Under the pieces are notes generated by a model. It searched no databases and was not told where the DNA came from. It saw nothing but the letters and a program-made list of their open reading frames with translations. From Naegleria lovaniensis (taxonomy: Eukaryota > Heterolobosea > Eutetramitea > Acrasida > Naegleriidae), in the NCBI RefSeq assembly GCF_003324165.1, contig NW_025407825.1:62001-126000 (forward strand): DNA of 64,000 nt. The letters run 5' to 3'. Position 1 is the first letter of the stretch, and each line of letters starts with the position of its first letter. Shown here in pieces: positions 30,614-41,280 of this stretch. The position numbers and the translations under genes are program-made.

Positions 30614-31348
30614 ATGAATTTTTTGTATCGTTTGTTCGGTTCGGGTGCTGCCCATCACACCTCATCATCAGGAAATGTTGAAAAAGATCTCCGAAAGAAA
30701 AGAAGAATGTTACAATTAACGGAGGATCAAATTCATGTTCAAGAAGAAACCTATGAAACATTAACCGAAACTATTAAAAATATGAAACTACATTTGGAGT
30801 CCATCAAACAACGAGAACAAGAAATGATTTTATTACAAATTGATACGGAACGTGAATTACAAGAGGATTATGAAAATTATTTACAAAAGGGTAAAAAGGA
30901 TGAGGAATATGAAAAGAAATATGAAGTATCTCGGAAATTCTTGGAAGAAACAATGGCTGCTAAGAAACAAGAAATTAAAGCTAAAATGGAAGAATACGAA
31001 GCAAGAATTAGGAGTTTGGAGTTGAAGGCTCAAGAAATTCTCAAAACAAAACAAGTCACAGAGGACACTAATTATTTGTTGAACGAAGAAGTTCAACGAT
31101 TGGAAACTCAACGACAGAAAGAATTTGTTGCTTCCGATAATTATGATCAGTTGGGAGCGGAGGAAGATTTGGAGGCCTCATCGAACATTCCTCTCACCTT
31201 GCAAACGGTATCAATTCAACCACAAGTGCATGACGAACAAGAACAACAACAGCATCCATCAACAATAGTATCATCATCCGAGAGCAGCAATATTTCTCCT
31301 AACAGTGCAGGAAAGGATTTATGGGACAGAAAAGATGACCATGTGTAG
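30614..31348 (+). CDS. Coiled-coil protein, unrecognised
   Basis: 244 residues from the ATG at 30614 (MNFLYRLFGSG); an in-frame ATG lies at 30551, but the poly-A-rich leader right before 30614 fits a start. Residues 25-185 are almost all Glu/Lys/Arg/Leu with heptad spacing and predict a long coiled coil. The C-terminal 60 residues are Gln/Ser-rich. The short N-terminal LYRLFGSG recalls the start of ESCRT-III Snf7/CHMP4 proteins, but the rest lacks ESCRT-III features, so I do not assign it there. Confidence 0.55.
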   Translation: MNFLYRLFGSGAAHHTSSSGNVEKDLRKKRRMLQLTEDQIHVQEETYETLTETIKNMKLHLESIKQREQEMILLQIDTERELQEDYENYLQKGKKDEEYEKKYEVSRKFLEETMAAKKQEIKAKMEEYEARIRSLELKAQEILKTKQVTEDTNYLLNEEVQRLETQRQKEFVASDNYDQLGAEEDLEASSNIPLTLQTVSIQPQVHDEQEQQQHPSTIVSSSESSNISPNSAGKDLWDRKDDHV

Positions 31349-31571
31349 TGACCATTTGACGTCACATATTTCGCAATTAGAGAAGCCTCCGTTCCGAGAG
31401 GCCTCAAACCACCATGTGTGTTTAAGGTGATCCATCAATATTGACCTCGTTTTGGGTGATCTTGTCACATTTGGCTTGTCACAAAACCATGACTCTGTAC
31501 AGAAACACGCACTCATTCTTGCAACATAATAGCTCCAAACCTCAATCTTAAAATAATTATATATCTATTTA

Positions 31572-32498
31572 TTATTTCGATGAAACACTCTCATTAATCT
31601 TCTTTTGCAATTTGTTTCGTATTTTCCTCAAATAATCCTTCTTATTCTTCTTTGATTTCTTTACAATCTTGGAAGCATCATTTCGAGCAAATCCACTGAA
31701 CAATTTTTGTTGCTTCTTCAACTTGGCAGCTTCTCCGTGAGCCAATAATTCACTAGTGCTATCCTCCTTTTTAAATTTGAAAATTTGTTTTTGTCTTGCC
31801 ACTGGATTATCACCATCCAACATGGAGACACGAATCACTCGATCATTTAGTAAATAATAATCAAAAGTTTCAACAATCATTTGAGCAATTTCTGGATCTT
31901 CCATTTGAACGTAGGCTTTAAAAAGAGGATGACCTGTTTTCTTACTTTTTGGAATTCTGACATTGAGAACGGTTCCGACCTGGGAGAAGAATTTTGTAAT
32001 TTCCTCTTCATAAAAACCATGAGGAAGTCTCTTAATCACAAAAGTTCTATTGGTATTTGAAAAATCAACAATATCATTGCTGCTAGAAGTTGATGATTGC
32101 TTATTGGAATCGGAAGATGAAAGACGACTTTGTTTCAAGTTTTCAAATATCGTTGCAATTCTATTCACTGCTTCTTCTTTCTTGGCTTGGAAGTGAGGAA
32201 CTCTGTCTTCCTCGATGGTATCTTCTTCTTCTGTTTTGGTACTATCTTGCACCACTTCTTCTTCCAATTCCTCTTCTTCCTCATCGGATGAATCATCAAA
32301 AGCCATCATGACATCCTTTTTAATTTCCTCCACTTCTTCTTGTTCCTTCTTGTCTTTATATTCTTGTTCTTGTACATTGAGTGTTTGTTGTTTTTGTTTC
32401 AAATCACGGAGTTTGTCTTTGAGAGAGGGTGTTGATGATGCGGTCGTTGATGCTGGCATGGCTGATGGAGAGAAGTGTGGTGAAATTTTTTTGTTCAT
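31572..32498 (-). CDS. NOP15: Nop15/NIFK-type RRM ribosome-biogenesis protein
   Basis: 308 residues. One RNA-recognition motif at about residues 150-225 begins TFVIKRLPHGFYEEEITKFFSQVGTVLNVRIPKSKKTGHP and ends FDYYLLNDRVIRV. The LPHGFYE.....FFSQ.G.V..VR..RSKKTG signature, with MIVETFDYYLLNDRVI in place of the yeast/human VAETMNNYLMFERLL, is specific to Nop15/NIFK. These proteins bind the ITS2 region of pre-60S rRNA in the nucleolus. The N-terminal half is acidic with long Glu runs; the C-terminal 60 residues are basic, ending KSKKNKKDYLRKIRNKLQKKINES. The first RNP position has a Phe/Val swap (FKAYVQM instead of GYAFVEF). Confidence 0.85.
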   Translation of the reverse strand: MNKKISPHFSPSAMPASTTASSTPSLKDKLRDLKQKQQTLNVQEQEYKDKKEQEEVEEIKKDVMMAFDDSSDEEEEELEEEVVQDSTKTEEEDTIEEDRVPHFQAKKEEAVNRIATIFENLKQSRLSSSDSNKQSSTSSSNDIVDFSNTNRTFVIKRLPHGFYEEEITKFFSQVGTVLNVRIPKSKKTGHPLFKAYVQMEDPEIAQMIVETFDYYLLNDRVIRVSMLDGDNPVARQKQIFKFKKEDSTSELLAHGEAAKLKKQQKLFSGFARNDASKIVKKSKKNKKDYLRKIRNKLQKKINESVSSK

Positions 32499-32639
32499 TC
32501 AAATTTTTGAATTTCTTTTCATTGGTTTGAACAATTGCTCGTAGAGACCAAGACCAGGAATGAATAGTAATGTATTTGTTAGAAAATAAATCCTCTCTAT
32601 GGTGAGATCCAATCAACACAGCAAATCGAAAATGATTGA

Positions 32640-35132
32640 ATGATTCAAATCAATGAAAAAATGAAAGCAAATGATAACAATGAACAACAGCCCTTTCAAT
32701 CAAATTCAACATCATTTCAAACTTTGAAGGACATTCCAATGGTGAACCAACAACAGCAACAACACAAGGTTGAATTTAATGATGAAATGTTTCAACCTCA
32801 TCATCAAGCTATAAAGAATGACCCTTCATCCCATTCCGATCCGAATCATCATCATTACAATTCGTCTTCTTTTGTGTCGGACATTATCACACCTCCTTCA
32901 CAAGAACCCAAAGATGATGATTCTTTACAAACATTGGAGGAAAATATCAATTTTACAAGACAAGACACTTTCAATAATTTTCTTCTAACTCAACGTCACC
33001 AAGAAGCATCAATCATGAATTCCGAAAATATTAATGATCATACGATCATTGTAAATAATCCTTCTCATGATGAACTGTTCCATAATAATAATGACAACCC
33101 AAATACTGTACCTAATAAGACCACATTACAGCAACTTTTGAAAGGAAAGGCTGTGCAAAGTTCGGCATCTTCGCTCACCATAGATGTCGATCGAAAATAT
33201 TTAACAATCAATGGTCATTCCACATTAAACCAGCTTATTGAAATATTCCTTGCCAGCACGCGAAAAGGAACGTTCATTGGAGATCACAAAATTCTTACTG
33301 CATTTGCAGGAATTATTTCCAGTATTGGATTATTTTCCATCTTTGAAAAATATAACTTGTCACAGAGCGCACTCTACCATTTAACATCCAATGCTGCCAT
33401 TTATACAGCATTTCCATTAGGTGGAGCCACTATTTATTTATTAATTGAGGATTTGTATATATCGTTGCGAAATGTTAATTTTGATATTGGTACATTGACA
33501 GAGTTAGAAACCATTTCGTCACTTGTAAAAGGTCATGCTGCACTTTGTGTCTTGTTGTTACTCATTGACGACATTGCTTTGCACAAGAAGCAACTGTGGA
33601 AAGTGGAAATTAGCAACTTTGGACTCGCTCATAACTTGGAGCTCATTAAGGCATGCTTTTACTTTACTAGTGCTTTTTTGTTAATGAACAAGATTGAGAT
33701 TAGTAATCCTCACATTATTGAAATATTTTTGCAGAACGGAGCAAAATTAATTCCCATTTCAAGTTTACTCATTCTTGGATTGAGAAGTATTGGATATTAT
33801 TTAAACGATCCTGCCCTTTCAAATATTCTTTCCAAGCTCTATTACTATTGTTTATTGATTTTGGGAGTTTTAGGAATTATTTCTGGATTTGGTTTTTTAA
33901 CTATGGAAACCAATCGTTTTTATGAGCTCATTCCAGTATTGAGCAAGCCGTTTTGTGATGATCATCCTCTCATTGCCAACACTTTTCAAACAGTGATATC
34001 CTCATTTGTGACACTCTTTGGAATTGAGTCCATTCAAAAACATTCAGGTATGAATGAGAGGACGGCACAAAGTGTGATCCAGTATATTGTCTCGACACAT
34101 TTTGGATCATTTCTAATAAGTACAGGACTTGTATACTATGGTGTCAAAGCTGTTGAATTTTCATATCCATCACTGCCTATTCATAGCATTCAAGATAGTA
34201 ACGTTTTTTCTGAGCTGCTTTCCACAGCAATCAATTCACTTGGTCTTTTATCTATTAGCAGTGGAGTGTCATTATTTGGACATGTTTTCGATGTTGAGGG
34301 CTTTAAAGGAGTACTGGAGTCTTCGACATCACTTATTGGTGCATTGACATTGTTTTTTTCAGGAATAAGTATTACCAAGCATGATGTTTCAATTTACAGA
34401 ACGGACTTGACTTCGTTGATCCAATTTAATGTGGACAAGGGAGTTGTTTTCAAAACTTTTCTTGATAATTTACCGACCTATAAGGATTCATTGAGTGCAT
34501 TGGCTGCATCTCTCTGCGCCTTGAAGGGCATCTCTTTAATTATTGAACGAATTACCTCGAGGTCCTTTGCAAACTGGATCTATCGTATGGGATATAGTTT
34601 ATTAATTTCATCCATTTGCTTTTATTTTGGATTCAGACTTTGTTATGATTTTTGGTCTCCAAACGTGGAAGCTCTTTCCATCAAATCATCTCTAGACCCG
34701 GTTGTGAAATTAATTGCATGTTCATTAAGCTCGAGTCTATTATTTGCTTCAGGACTCAAATCATTGGCAGACATGATTCAAGTACCTCATGTTCACACGG
34801 AACGAACAAAACCTCCATCATTGTTCACTCCTCGCAAGAAATCATGGAACGCCTCACTATCATTCCTTGACAAGTGCAAATATTTCACAAAGAAAACACT
34901 CAAACAAATTCATCAAACAACCTGTAATGCGATTGAGTATGTTTTGAGTTGGACATATTATGGAGTTTGCAAACCAATCCTGTACCATTCGAGGTCACAT
35001 CCCATCACCACACTTTCTGGACTCGGCTTATCGATTGGAGTTTTTTCCTATGTGAATCGATTGCAGTTCAATCAACAGCAATTGCAGAATCAAATTCACA
35101 ACTTGTCCAAGATGGGAAAATTGAACAAGTAA
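32640..35132 (+). CDS. Large multi-pass membrane protein, unrecognised
   Basis: 830 residues, single exon. Residues 1-180 are Gln/Asn/His-rich and probably disordered in the cytosol. From about 210 to 700 there are roughly a dozen hydrophobic segments, for example ILTAFAGIISSIGLFSIF, AALCVLLLLIDDIAL, LIPISSLLILGLRSIGYYL, YYYCLLILGVLGIISGFGFL and LIGALTLFFSGISI. Segments with small residues (LLSTAINSLGLLSISSGVSLFGHVF) recur, which suggests old internal repeats. The C-terminal 130 residues are basic with a last hydrophobic stretch (TTLSGLGLSIGVFSYVNRL). No transporter, channel or enzyme motif is visible. An orphan candidate. Confidence 0.6.
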   Translation: MIQINEKMKANDNNEQQPFQSNSTSFQTLKDIPMVNQQQQQHKVEFNDEMFQPHHQAIKNDPSSHSDPNHHHYNSSSFVSDIITPPSQEPKDDDSLQTLEENINFTRQDTFNNFLLTQRHQEASIMNSENINDHTIIVNNPSHDELFHNNNDNPNTVPNKTTLQQLLKGKAVQSSASSLTIDVDRKYLTINGHSTLNQLIEIFLASTRKGTFIGDHKILTAFAGIISSIGLFSIFEKYNLSQSALYHLTSNAAIYTAFPLGGATIYLLIEDLYISLRNVNFDIGTLTELETISSLVKGHAALCVLLLLIDDIALHKKQLWKVEISNFGLAHNLELIKACFYFTSAFLLMNKIEISNPHIIEIFLQNGAKLIPISSLLILGLRSIGYYLNDPALSNILSKLYYYCLLILGVLGIISGFGFLTMETNRFYELIPVLSKPFCDDHPLIANTFQTVISSFVTLFGIESIQKHSGMNERTAQSVIQYIVSTHFGSFLISTGLVYYGVKAVEFSYPSLPIHSIQDSNVFSELLSTAINSLGLLSISSGVSLFGHVFDVEGFKGVLESSTSLIGALTLFFSGISITKHDVSIYRTDLTSLIQFNVDKGVVFKTFLDNLPTYKDSLSALAASLCALKGISLIIERITSRSFANWIYRMGYSLLISSICFYFGFRLCYDFWSPNVEALSIKSSLDPVVKLIACSLSSSLLFASGLKSLADMIQVPHVHTERTKPPSLFTPRKKSWNASLSFLDKCKYFTKKTLKQIHQTTCNAIEYVLSWTYYGVCKPILYHSRSHPITTLSGLGLSIGVFSYVNRLQFNQQQLQNQIHNLSKMGKLNK

Positions 35133-35336
35133 TAGAGCATGTAAATATACATTATTCTGATAATAGAAAACCTTTTTATTGTGAAACCTCAAGAGCAGGT
35201 ATTCTCAGAAATTCTACAAGAATATTTACCATCCATTTGAGAATGGATGATGCACCTGCAGTACAACAGCAGATGAACTTCTTGAATGCGTTGGGAAATG
35301 TTGAGATTTCAAAGATGGCTGAAAAAATAAAAAAAA

Positions 35337-37303
35337 ATGAATTCATCATCCTCTTCACCTCCAAGAAAATTATTGAAAACGATGCCCAACCATCTCACTA
35401 ACTCATCGGAAGAGGACACTGAAGCATGTTCCTCCTCTCATACCAATTCTACAATGAAAATTATAACAAGCGGTTCCAATCATGATGCAGAATCCGATCA
35501 ACTGTTAATGCCCTCTCCTGCTGCACAAATTCCATCCTTCTCTCAACAACAAATGATTCATCATTTTACAAGCAACAATTCGAGTCAAAATCATTATTCA
35601 GATTCAACTCCAAAGAAGAGATTGTATGAAACGGCGTTGAACAATTACTCCTCGCAGCATCATTCTTCACGTTTATTCCCAACTAATTTAACTCTTCCGC
35701 CTGATCATTTTGAACATGATATTACTCAATCACCTGCTTTTCCTGTGTTGAAAGACCTGTTTGATGCTTGTGATATTAATAATAGAGATACGGAACTAAA
35801 ATCTGCTATGTCCTCATCATTATCCTCAGGGTCTTCAATATTTTCGGAAAACCATCAAATAGACTCACAGGGAGAGGTACAAGTGCCACCATCATCTCAA
35901 CGAGATGCGAGTGACAACATGGTTGATCAACAAACGTTGAACAATGTAAATTATTCAGCAACAAGTGTTGCGGCAGCAGTAGAGGCAAAACCATTAATTT
36001 GTAAAGAAATTGAACCAAAAGAAATCAAGCTGAATGTTTTGAATTTAAACAAAAAGGGTCATCACATCAGAATTTTACTTGTAAGTGTGCATTATGGACC
36101 ATGTACATGAATGCAATTAATTGTCAAATTCAAATATTCGACTATGGAAACACCATTCGAATGATGTAAATAACCCTTCCTCAACCAGGTTCGACATGGT
36201 CAATGTATCACCAATGTACAAAAAACCATTTTACAAGAGAAACCCGATCATTCAATACCATTAAGCAAAATTGGAGAAGAACAAGCAAAAGCAGCAGGTG
36301 TATATATTCGGAGATTCTACGAAGAAATGAATCGTAGACTGAAAGAACAAATCGATAAGCATAATTTAAATTATATTGACATTTCAAACAAAAAGTTTTC
36401 CAACACTGTGAAACACATTTCAAACGAAACAACCGAATTTAAATTTGATAACGATAGTGATACTGAGGAAGACGTTCAACATGCTTCTCACAATGGAAAC
36501 AATCATGGAAAAGTTGTGACATATCCGTTAAGAGTAAGATTATGGAATTCCACATATAACAGAGCTAGAATGACAGCTGAATATATCATGAAGGAAGCAT
36601 CCAACGTCATTCAAGACCAAAGGTAGGTGACGTGGCGTATTTTAAAAATTGCGACGTAATACGTGGTAACCACTCGTATCGACATGAAATTAACGTGATT
36701 AGGGAGAGCATTTTACTTGTGGAGCAGCAATTTGGCCTATTCGAAGGAGTACCTTTGGAAGAGTTGGCCAATCGTTTCCCTCAAGAATTCAGACATTTTG
36801 AAAAGCATATTTGTGCAACAGGTCGTTTTTATGCTCGTCCTCCTCTTGGAGAATCCAGATGTAAGTAACAAATATTTGGTAATCACATATTATTGTGACG
36901 GCTTAATATAACATGAAGTTGATGTTTCGAAACGAGTACAATTGCTGTTTGATAAATTTATTGAAGACAGCGAAAAAGAATGCATCAATGATATTGTAAT
37001 AGTATCACATGGTGTAACTGTTCGTTCTTTCACACAGAGTAAGTAATACTGAGATAATGTCAAAGGATTAACACAAACAACCATTGAATTCATAATTGTT
37101 TAGTGGTATGTTTATGATACATTGTTCTTGACATGAAGTTATTCATCATGGTTCATTCAAAATATTAGTGGCTTGACCTTAGTCCTGAATGGTTTGACAA
37201 GGAAATGAATCCCAACAATTGTGGCATTCGTTTACTGGATGGACAACACCGAGATAGAGGTTATGTATTTAATGGCTTTGGTCTCTCCCATCATCGAAAC
37301 TAA
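35337..37303 (+). CDS. Histidine phosphatase (phosphoglycerate-mutase-like), 6 exons with a 2-nt microexon
   Basis: Exons 35337-36080, 36189-36622, 36703-36860, 36919-37038, 37104-37105 and 37169-37303 join in frame to 530 residues. The first 240 residues are Ser/Asn/His-rich and disordered. The catalytic branch-1 motif VRHGQC starts exon 2 (Arg250, His251, Gly252); RVRLWNSTYNRARMTAEYI gives the second conserved arginine region. ESILLVEQQFGLFEGV is the usual RE...EQ.FG..EG segment, PPLGES..DV..RV the GES motif, and VSHGVTVR (His476) the second histidine. It ends MWLDLSPEWFDKEMNPNNCGIRLL, matching MRWF.WS...F....NPGNC.V. Substrate unknown. Between exons 4 and 6 the frame needs a 2-nt exon that completes Met486. 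Confidence 0.85.
37104..37105 (+). other. Predicted 2-nt microexon (TG)
   Basis: The flanks read TTGTTTAG before and GTATGT after, giving 65-nt and 63-nt introns of normal size on either side. Exon 4 ends with a lone A and exon 6 starts TGG CTT GAC. Joining exon 4 straight to exon 6 gives A-TG-GCT-TGA, an immediate stop. Inserting TG completes ATG and restores the conserved M-W-L..P.WF end of the histidine-phosphatase fold. Confidence 0.75.
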
Positions 37304-37420
37304 TCCATAGCAACTTATTCCTTGATCCTATTAATTTAAAAATTATAAATATAATATTAAATATTATTATATTTGAGTCATTCAAATGTATTGTTGAATT
37401 TCAAAATTAGCAAGAAAAAA

Positions 37421-38806
37421 ATGCCAGGACATTCACAACGTCGTAAACATACTTCAAACTTTCGAGCAGGAAGCAGCTCATCAAGAAATGGCAACAACAA
37501 GGCTTCATCATCGTCGGCATCATCATCGGGACCAAACACGATAGATGCTGTGGTTGAGAAAATCATGATGTGGAAAGAACAATTTATGTTTGATGATTGC
37601 ATCAAGTTATTGAACAAGACGATAAAACAATACTCGTCAAGTCCGAGAGTGGTTGATTTGCTTTTCTTGATGGGGGAGGTGTATTTACAGAATGGAGATT
37701 CTTTGAACGCAAAACATTTCTTACAACAGGCTGTTCAAGGTAGGTTTGTGAGAGAGAAATTTAAATTGTCAAGGTGATGATAATGACGCTTAAAATATTA
37801 TTCCCTATCAAATTCGACTGATAATCAACAATCGCTTCAAATTTATTCAATCATTGATGATTCAATGACAACAATTACAACAACGAAATCAAATCATTCA
37901 TGAACTGAACCTGACCTTGTGTTAAAATTAATTAATACCGATTACTATTATTGTAATACAGTAAATCCAAAGCATTACCCATCACTCATGTATTTGGGAC
38001 AAGTTTCGGAAGCTAACGAAAGTGCTCAATATTTTTCTCAAGGACTCACAGTCATGCAAGAATCATTGAAATCTAATTCAGGAAATATTGAGGAAATTAA
38101 ACAGTTGTATGTGCAAGGTCTTTGCTCAGTATGTGAATTATACATGACAGATTTATGTTTTGAACCCAATGCAGAACAGGAGTGTGAAAAATGTGTAGGA
38201 ATGGCACAAGAATTTTATCAAAATGTACCCATTCAAAACTGGGATGTTGGTTTGTTGCAAACCTTAGCTCATTTAAGAATGTGTCAATGTAAACCAGAAG
38301 AAGGAAAGCAATTCATGCAAGTTGTTGCTCAAAAAGTGATCGATGAAGGAAACAGACTGAAAGAGTCAACAGATTCCTCATTCAACGATTTGGTCATGGG
38401 CTATGATTTTAAACTCTCGACGGCAAAGAATCTCATTGAATTACAAATGCACCAAGAGGCAAAAACAATTTTGGAACAATTGAAGGACCAATTCGACCAA
38501 GTTGTTGACTTGTGGTACCTTCTGGGAATTTGTTATGATTCGTTAGGACAAAGTGACGTTGCAATCAAATATCTCGAAAAGGCCTTAAAAATTGGAAAAC
38601 AAATTCAAGAAGATGGCATGTTTTTGAAAGAAGTGAAAGACGAATTGAATTTGGTCAAACAAAAATTGTCACAATCTGGCGTGCAAAATCCTGGAAGTGA
38701 TTTGATCGATGAAGACGATGATGAGTGGGAAGATGTTGTGGAAGATTATCTCGAATCCAACAATGAAGTTGTTGATGACGATGACGACGCCGAAATGAAT
38801 GGATAA
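37421..38806 (+). CDS. TPR protein, Acl4-like ribosomal-protein chaperone (2 exons)
   Basis: Exons 37421-37739 and 37962-38806 join in frame to 387 residues. After a basic/Ser-rich N-terminus, TPR-type helical pairs start near residue 50 (VVDLLFLMGEVYLQNGDSLNAKHFLQQAVQVNPKHYPSLMYLGQV). The segment LCSVCELYMTDLCFEPNAEQECEKCVGMAQEF matches the LYLTDLC.EP.AE..CE signature of yeast Acl4, and LQTLAHLRMCQCKPEEG its following ASLRISQ..PEEA segment. LVDLWYLLGICYDSLGQSD forms a late TPR and the C-terminus is strongly acidic (DEDDDEWEDVVEDY), as in Acl4. Acl4 escorts newly made ribosomal protein L4 to pre-ribosomes. Confidence 0.75.
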
Positions 38807-38862
38807 TTCAATTGAAATGACCGTTACAATTGTTAATTTGAAAATTAAATGAATTTAAAAAA

Positions 38863-41133
38863 ATGTTTAACTCTCCGTTGAAGCCTGTTGTGAAGAGACC
38901 AGTAGTGAAACAGCAACTTCGTCATCACAGTCAACGATTTTCAACCTCTCTTTCATTGTTTGATCCTCTTCCATCTCAAAACGATTCTGAAACAGTTGCA
39001 GCAAAAAAGCCTTATCGTCTTGATTTATACATTTCCTATTCATCCCGATTAACAAGACATTCATCATCAAGCTCTTCTCAATCCAAAGAATCTTCATGCT
39101 CCACTCCCTCTTCATTCACTCTTCATCATGAACTCATGTTCCGAAAATTCATTCCTCTTGAAAAACATTTCCATTCGAATTATGATCATCATTATCGGAA
39201 TGTGTGCATGAAAGCCTTGTTTCATTCTCGACTTGAAAAGAATTTGGAAGAGACCTCTCGAGAGACTCATGCAATGAATTCCAATATTTCAACTCCTCTC
39301 TCTTCTTCATCAGAGCCTTATTCTCCATTTTCCTCTTCTTCCTTTCCAACCATGAAGAACAACACTTTACACTCTTCAACACCAAGTCATAGTATTAACC
39401 GTATGTCACCAAGAAAAAACTCTTCTAAAAAGAAGGAACATTCAACATTCTCGGCAGGTATGTCATTCCACTACAAGGGAAGAATGGGTTTTACGAGTAT
39501 GCAATTTATTCCAACAACGAGTGCTTGCATGTCTCCTCCAATTCTTGTCACTGGAGATGCAGAGGGATCGATTCAATTATTCTCCATTGGTCACGTCCAT
39601 GGCTCTCCAAAAACAATGATTGAGAAACCTTCTTTGAAAATTTCAGTACCCATGAAATCTTTTGTCAATAGAATTTGTACAACAAAGAGTGGAGGATGTC
39701 TTGTGGCAAGTGATGATTCTACCTTGTTTTTTTATGATTTATGTCGACCAGCAGTGGAAGGATGTCAACCAACAGTGAAATTCGAAGGACACACCAATGA
39801 CTTGACCGATGTCAAGAAAAATACTTGGGAAAATTTATTTATGAGCTCATCGATGGACAAGTCTGTGAAATTATGGTCTCCTCAACTCTCCAAACCGTTG
39901 TTTTCGCTCAATATTAAGGAATATGTCCATTCGTGTTGCTGGATGCCTTACAGTAATCATTACTTGTTGACATGCTCACAAAAAGTCATTACTGCACCTT
40001 GTTCGGAGAGTTGCATCAAAATTTGGGATTTACGAAAATTATCGAGTCATGTTTGTGAAATTATTGAGAATGGAAAATTCAATGAGTTGCGCTCGTCTTT
40101 AACGACTTTCAATGATGACGATTCAGAAAGTGAGAGTGATGGAGACAATTTTGGAGGATCTTCGTTTTTTGGATTCTGGTCTGCCTCATCCTCGTCGTCA
40201 TCCTCGAGAAAATCTTGGCAACGCGCTGCCTTAACAAGTTTTGGAGCAGCTACATCCATTTCAGAACCAGAATCGTACTATGATTCGACAGCACAAATGT
40301 ATGTGGAGCCATTCCTGCCACATCGAGCCTCAGAGAAGATTTTTGACATTCAATTTTTGGACGAGTCACACTTGTTGTCCTCCTCACCGTTTTGCACCAA
40401 GATTTGGAACATTCAAGAATTGTGTGGTGTTGATGGTCGTACAAAGGATGAGCAGAGCAAGATGAAGGTCACTGGCATGTGTACTCTCTCACACAAATAT
40501 TATTCAAATTATGATGACACTTCAGTTCAATCCTGTAATGTTGTACCTGCTATTCATTCACCAACAGGTCACTTGCTGACTGGTTGCAAAGATGGTCATT
40601 TATACATTTGGAATACAGCAATTCACACTCAAAACACAAATAAGAGAACGAATTTCACAACACGAATCAAACAAGCTCATGTAGCAGCCATTCGTTCCCT
40701 ATGCTGTAGTCATGAAGGCGATTTGTTTGCATCGTGTGATCAATTAGGTCATTTGTACATTTCATCCATTTATGATGGTACGAGTGACGACAATGCCAAC
40801 AACATGAACGACAATAATTGGATAGACTTGAATTGCAGCTTTGATTCCAACTCCTCTCGCAACAATACCTCTCAAATAAGTATCGACATGAGCTCAATAT
40901 TTTTTGAAGATGATCGAATGCCAACCACTACGAGATTGACAACCGATCCAACAACTGTGGCTGGATCTGTTGGTAGTGGCAGTAGCAGTAGTGGAGGAGA
41001 GGAGCAGTATTATTCTAATAGTTCTAATGAACATAACTATTCGAATTTATTTACAATAACATCTAGTCCGCAAAAGAGGTCAAAAGATGCCGAGCTAGAG
41101 TCATCATCAAGAAGAAAGAAGAAAAAGAAATAA
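38863..41133 (+). CDS. WD40 repeat protein, unrecognised
   Basis: 756 residues, starting 57 bases after the Acl4-like stop. Residues 1-200 are Ser-rich and disordered. WD40 blades appear from about residue 205 (FHYKGRMGFTSMQFIP..., LVTGDAEGSIQLFSI, GGCLVASDDSTLFFYDL, EGHTNDLTDVKKNTWENLFMSSSMDKSVKLWS, YLLTCSQ...CIKIWDLRKL). After a 100-residue acidic/Ser insert they resume (KIFDIQFLDESHLLSSSPFCTKIWNI, HLLTGCKDGHLYIWNT, AAIRSLCCSHEGDLFASCDQLGHLYIS). The C-terminal tail ends in a run of lysines, possibly a nuclear signal. Seven or more blades are plausible; no specific orthologue recognised. Confidence 0.7.
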   Translation: MFNSPLKPVVKRPVVKQQLRHHSQRFSTSLSLFDPLPSQNDSETVAAKKPYRLDLYISYSSRLTRHSSSSSSQSKESSCSTPSSFTLHHELMFRKFIPLEKHFHSNYDHHYRNVCMKALFHSRLEKNLEETSRETHAMNSNISTPLSSSSEPYSPFSSSSFPTMKNNTLHSSTPSHSINRMSPRKNSSKKKEHSTFSAGMSFHYKGRMGFTSMQFIPTTSACMSPPILVTGDAEGSIQLFSIGHVHGSPKTMIEKPSLKISVPMKSFVNRICTTKSGGCLVASDDSTLFFYDLCRPAVEGCQPTVKFEGHTNDLTDVKKNTWENLFMSSSMDKSVKLWSPQLSKPLFSLNIKEYVHSCCWMPYSNHYLLTCSQKVITAPCSESCIKIWDLRKLSSHVCEIIENGKFNELRSSLTTFNDDDSESESDGDNFGGSSFFGFWSASSSSSSSRKSWQRAALTSFGAATSISEPESYYDSTAQMYVEPFLPHRASEKIFDIQFLDESHLLSSSPFCTKIWNIQELCGVDGRTKDEQSKMKVTGMCTLSHKYYSNYDDTSVQSCNVVPAIHSPTGHLLTGCKDGHLYIWNTAIHTQNTNKRTNFTTRIKQAHVAAIRSLCCSHEGDLFASCDQLGHLYISSIYDGTSDDNANNMNDNNWIDLNCSFDSNSSRNNTSQISIDMSSIFFEDDRMPTTTRLTTDPTTVAGSVGSGSSSSGGEEQYYSNSSNEHNYSNLFTITSSPQKRSKDAELESSSRRKKKKK

Positions 41134-41280
41134 CAATGATGAAATAGATACGTCAGTCCTTGCAAGAAGTATCCTCTTTTGAGTGCGTAAGTGAAATGAT
41201 TAATTTCAGTAATTGTTGTGAAAATTTTCATCATCACAATTTAAAATTAATTCCAAATTGAATTATTCATAAGTCCTGAC

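Noticed and set aside
30614-31348. ESCRT-III Snf7/CHMP4 assignment from the LYRLFGSG start
   Set aside because: Beyond the first ten residues the charge and helix pattern does not follow ESCRT-III; only a coiled coil can be supported.
37039-37168. Single intron from 37039 to 37168 in the histidine phosphatase gene
   Set aside because: Gives an immediate TGA after the join; the two-intron model with a TG exon restores conserved sequence.
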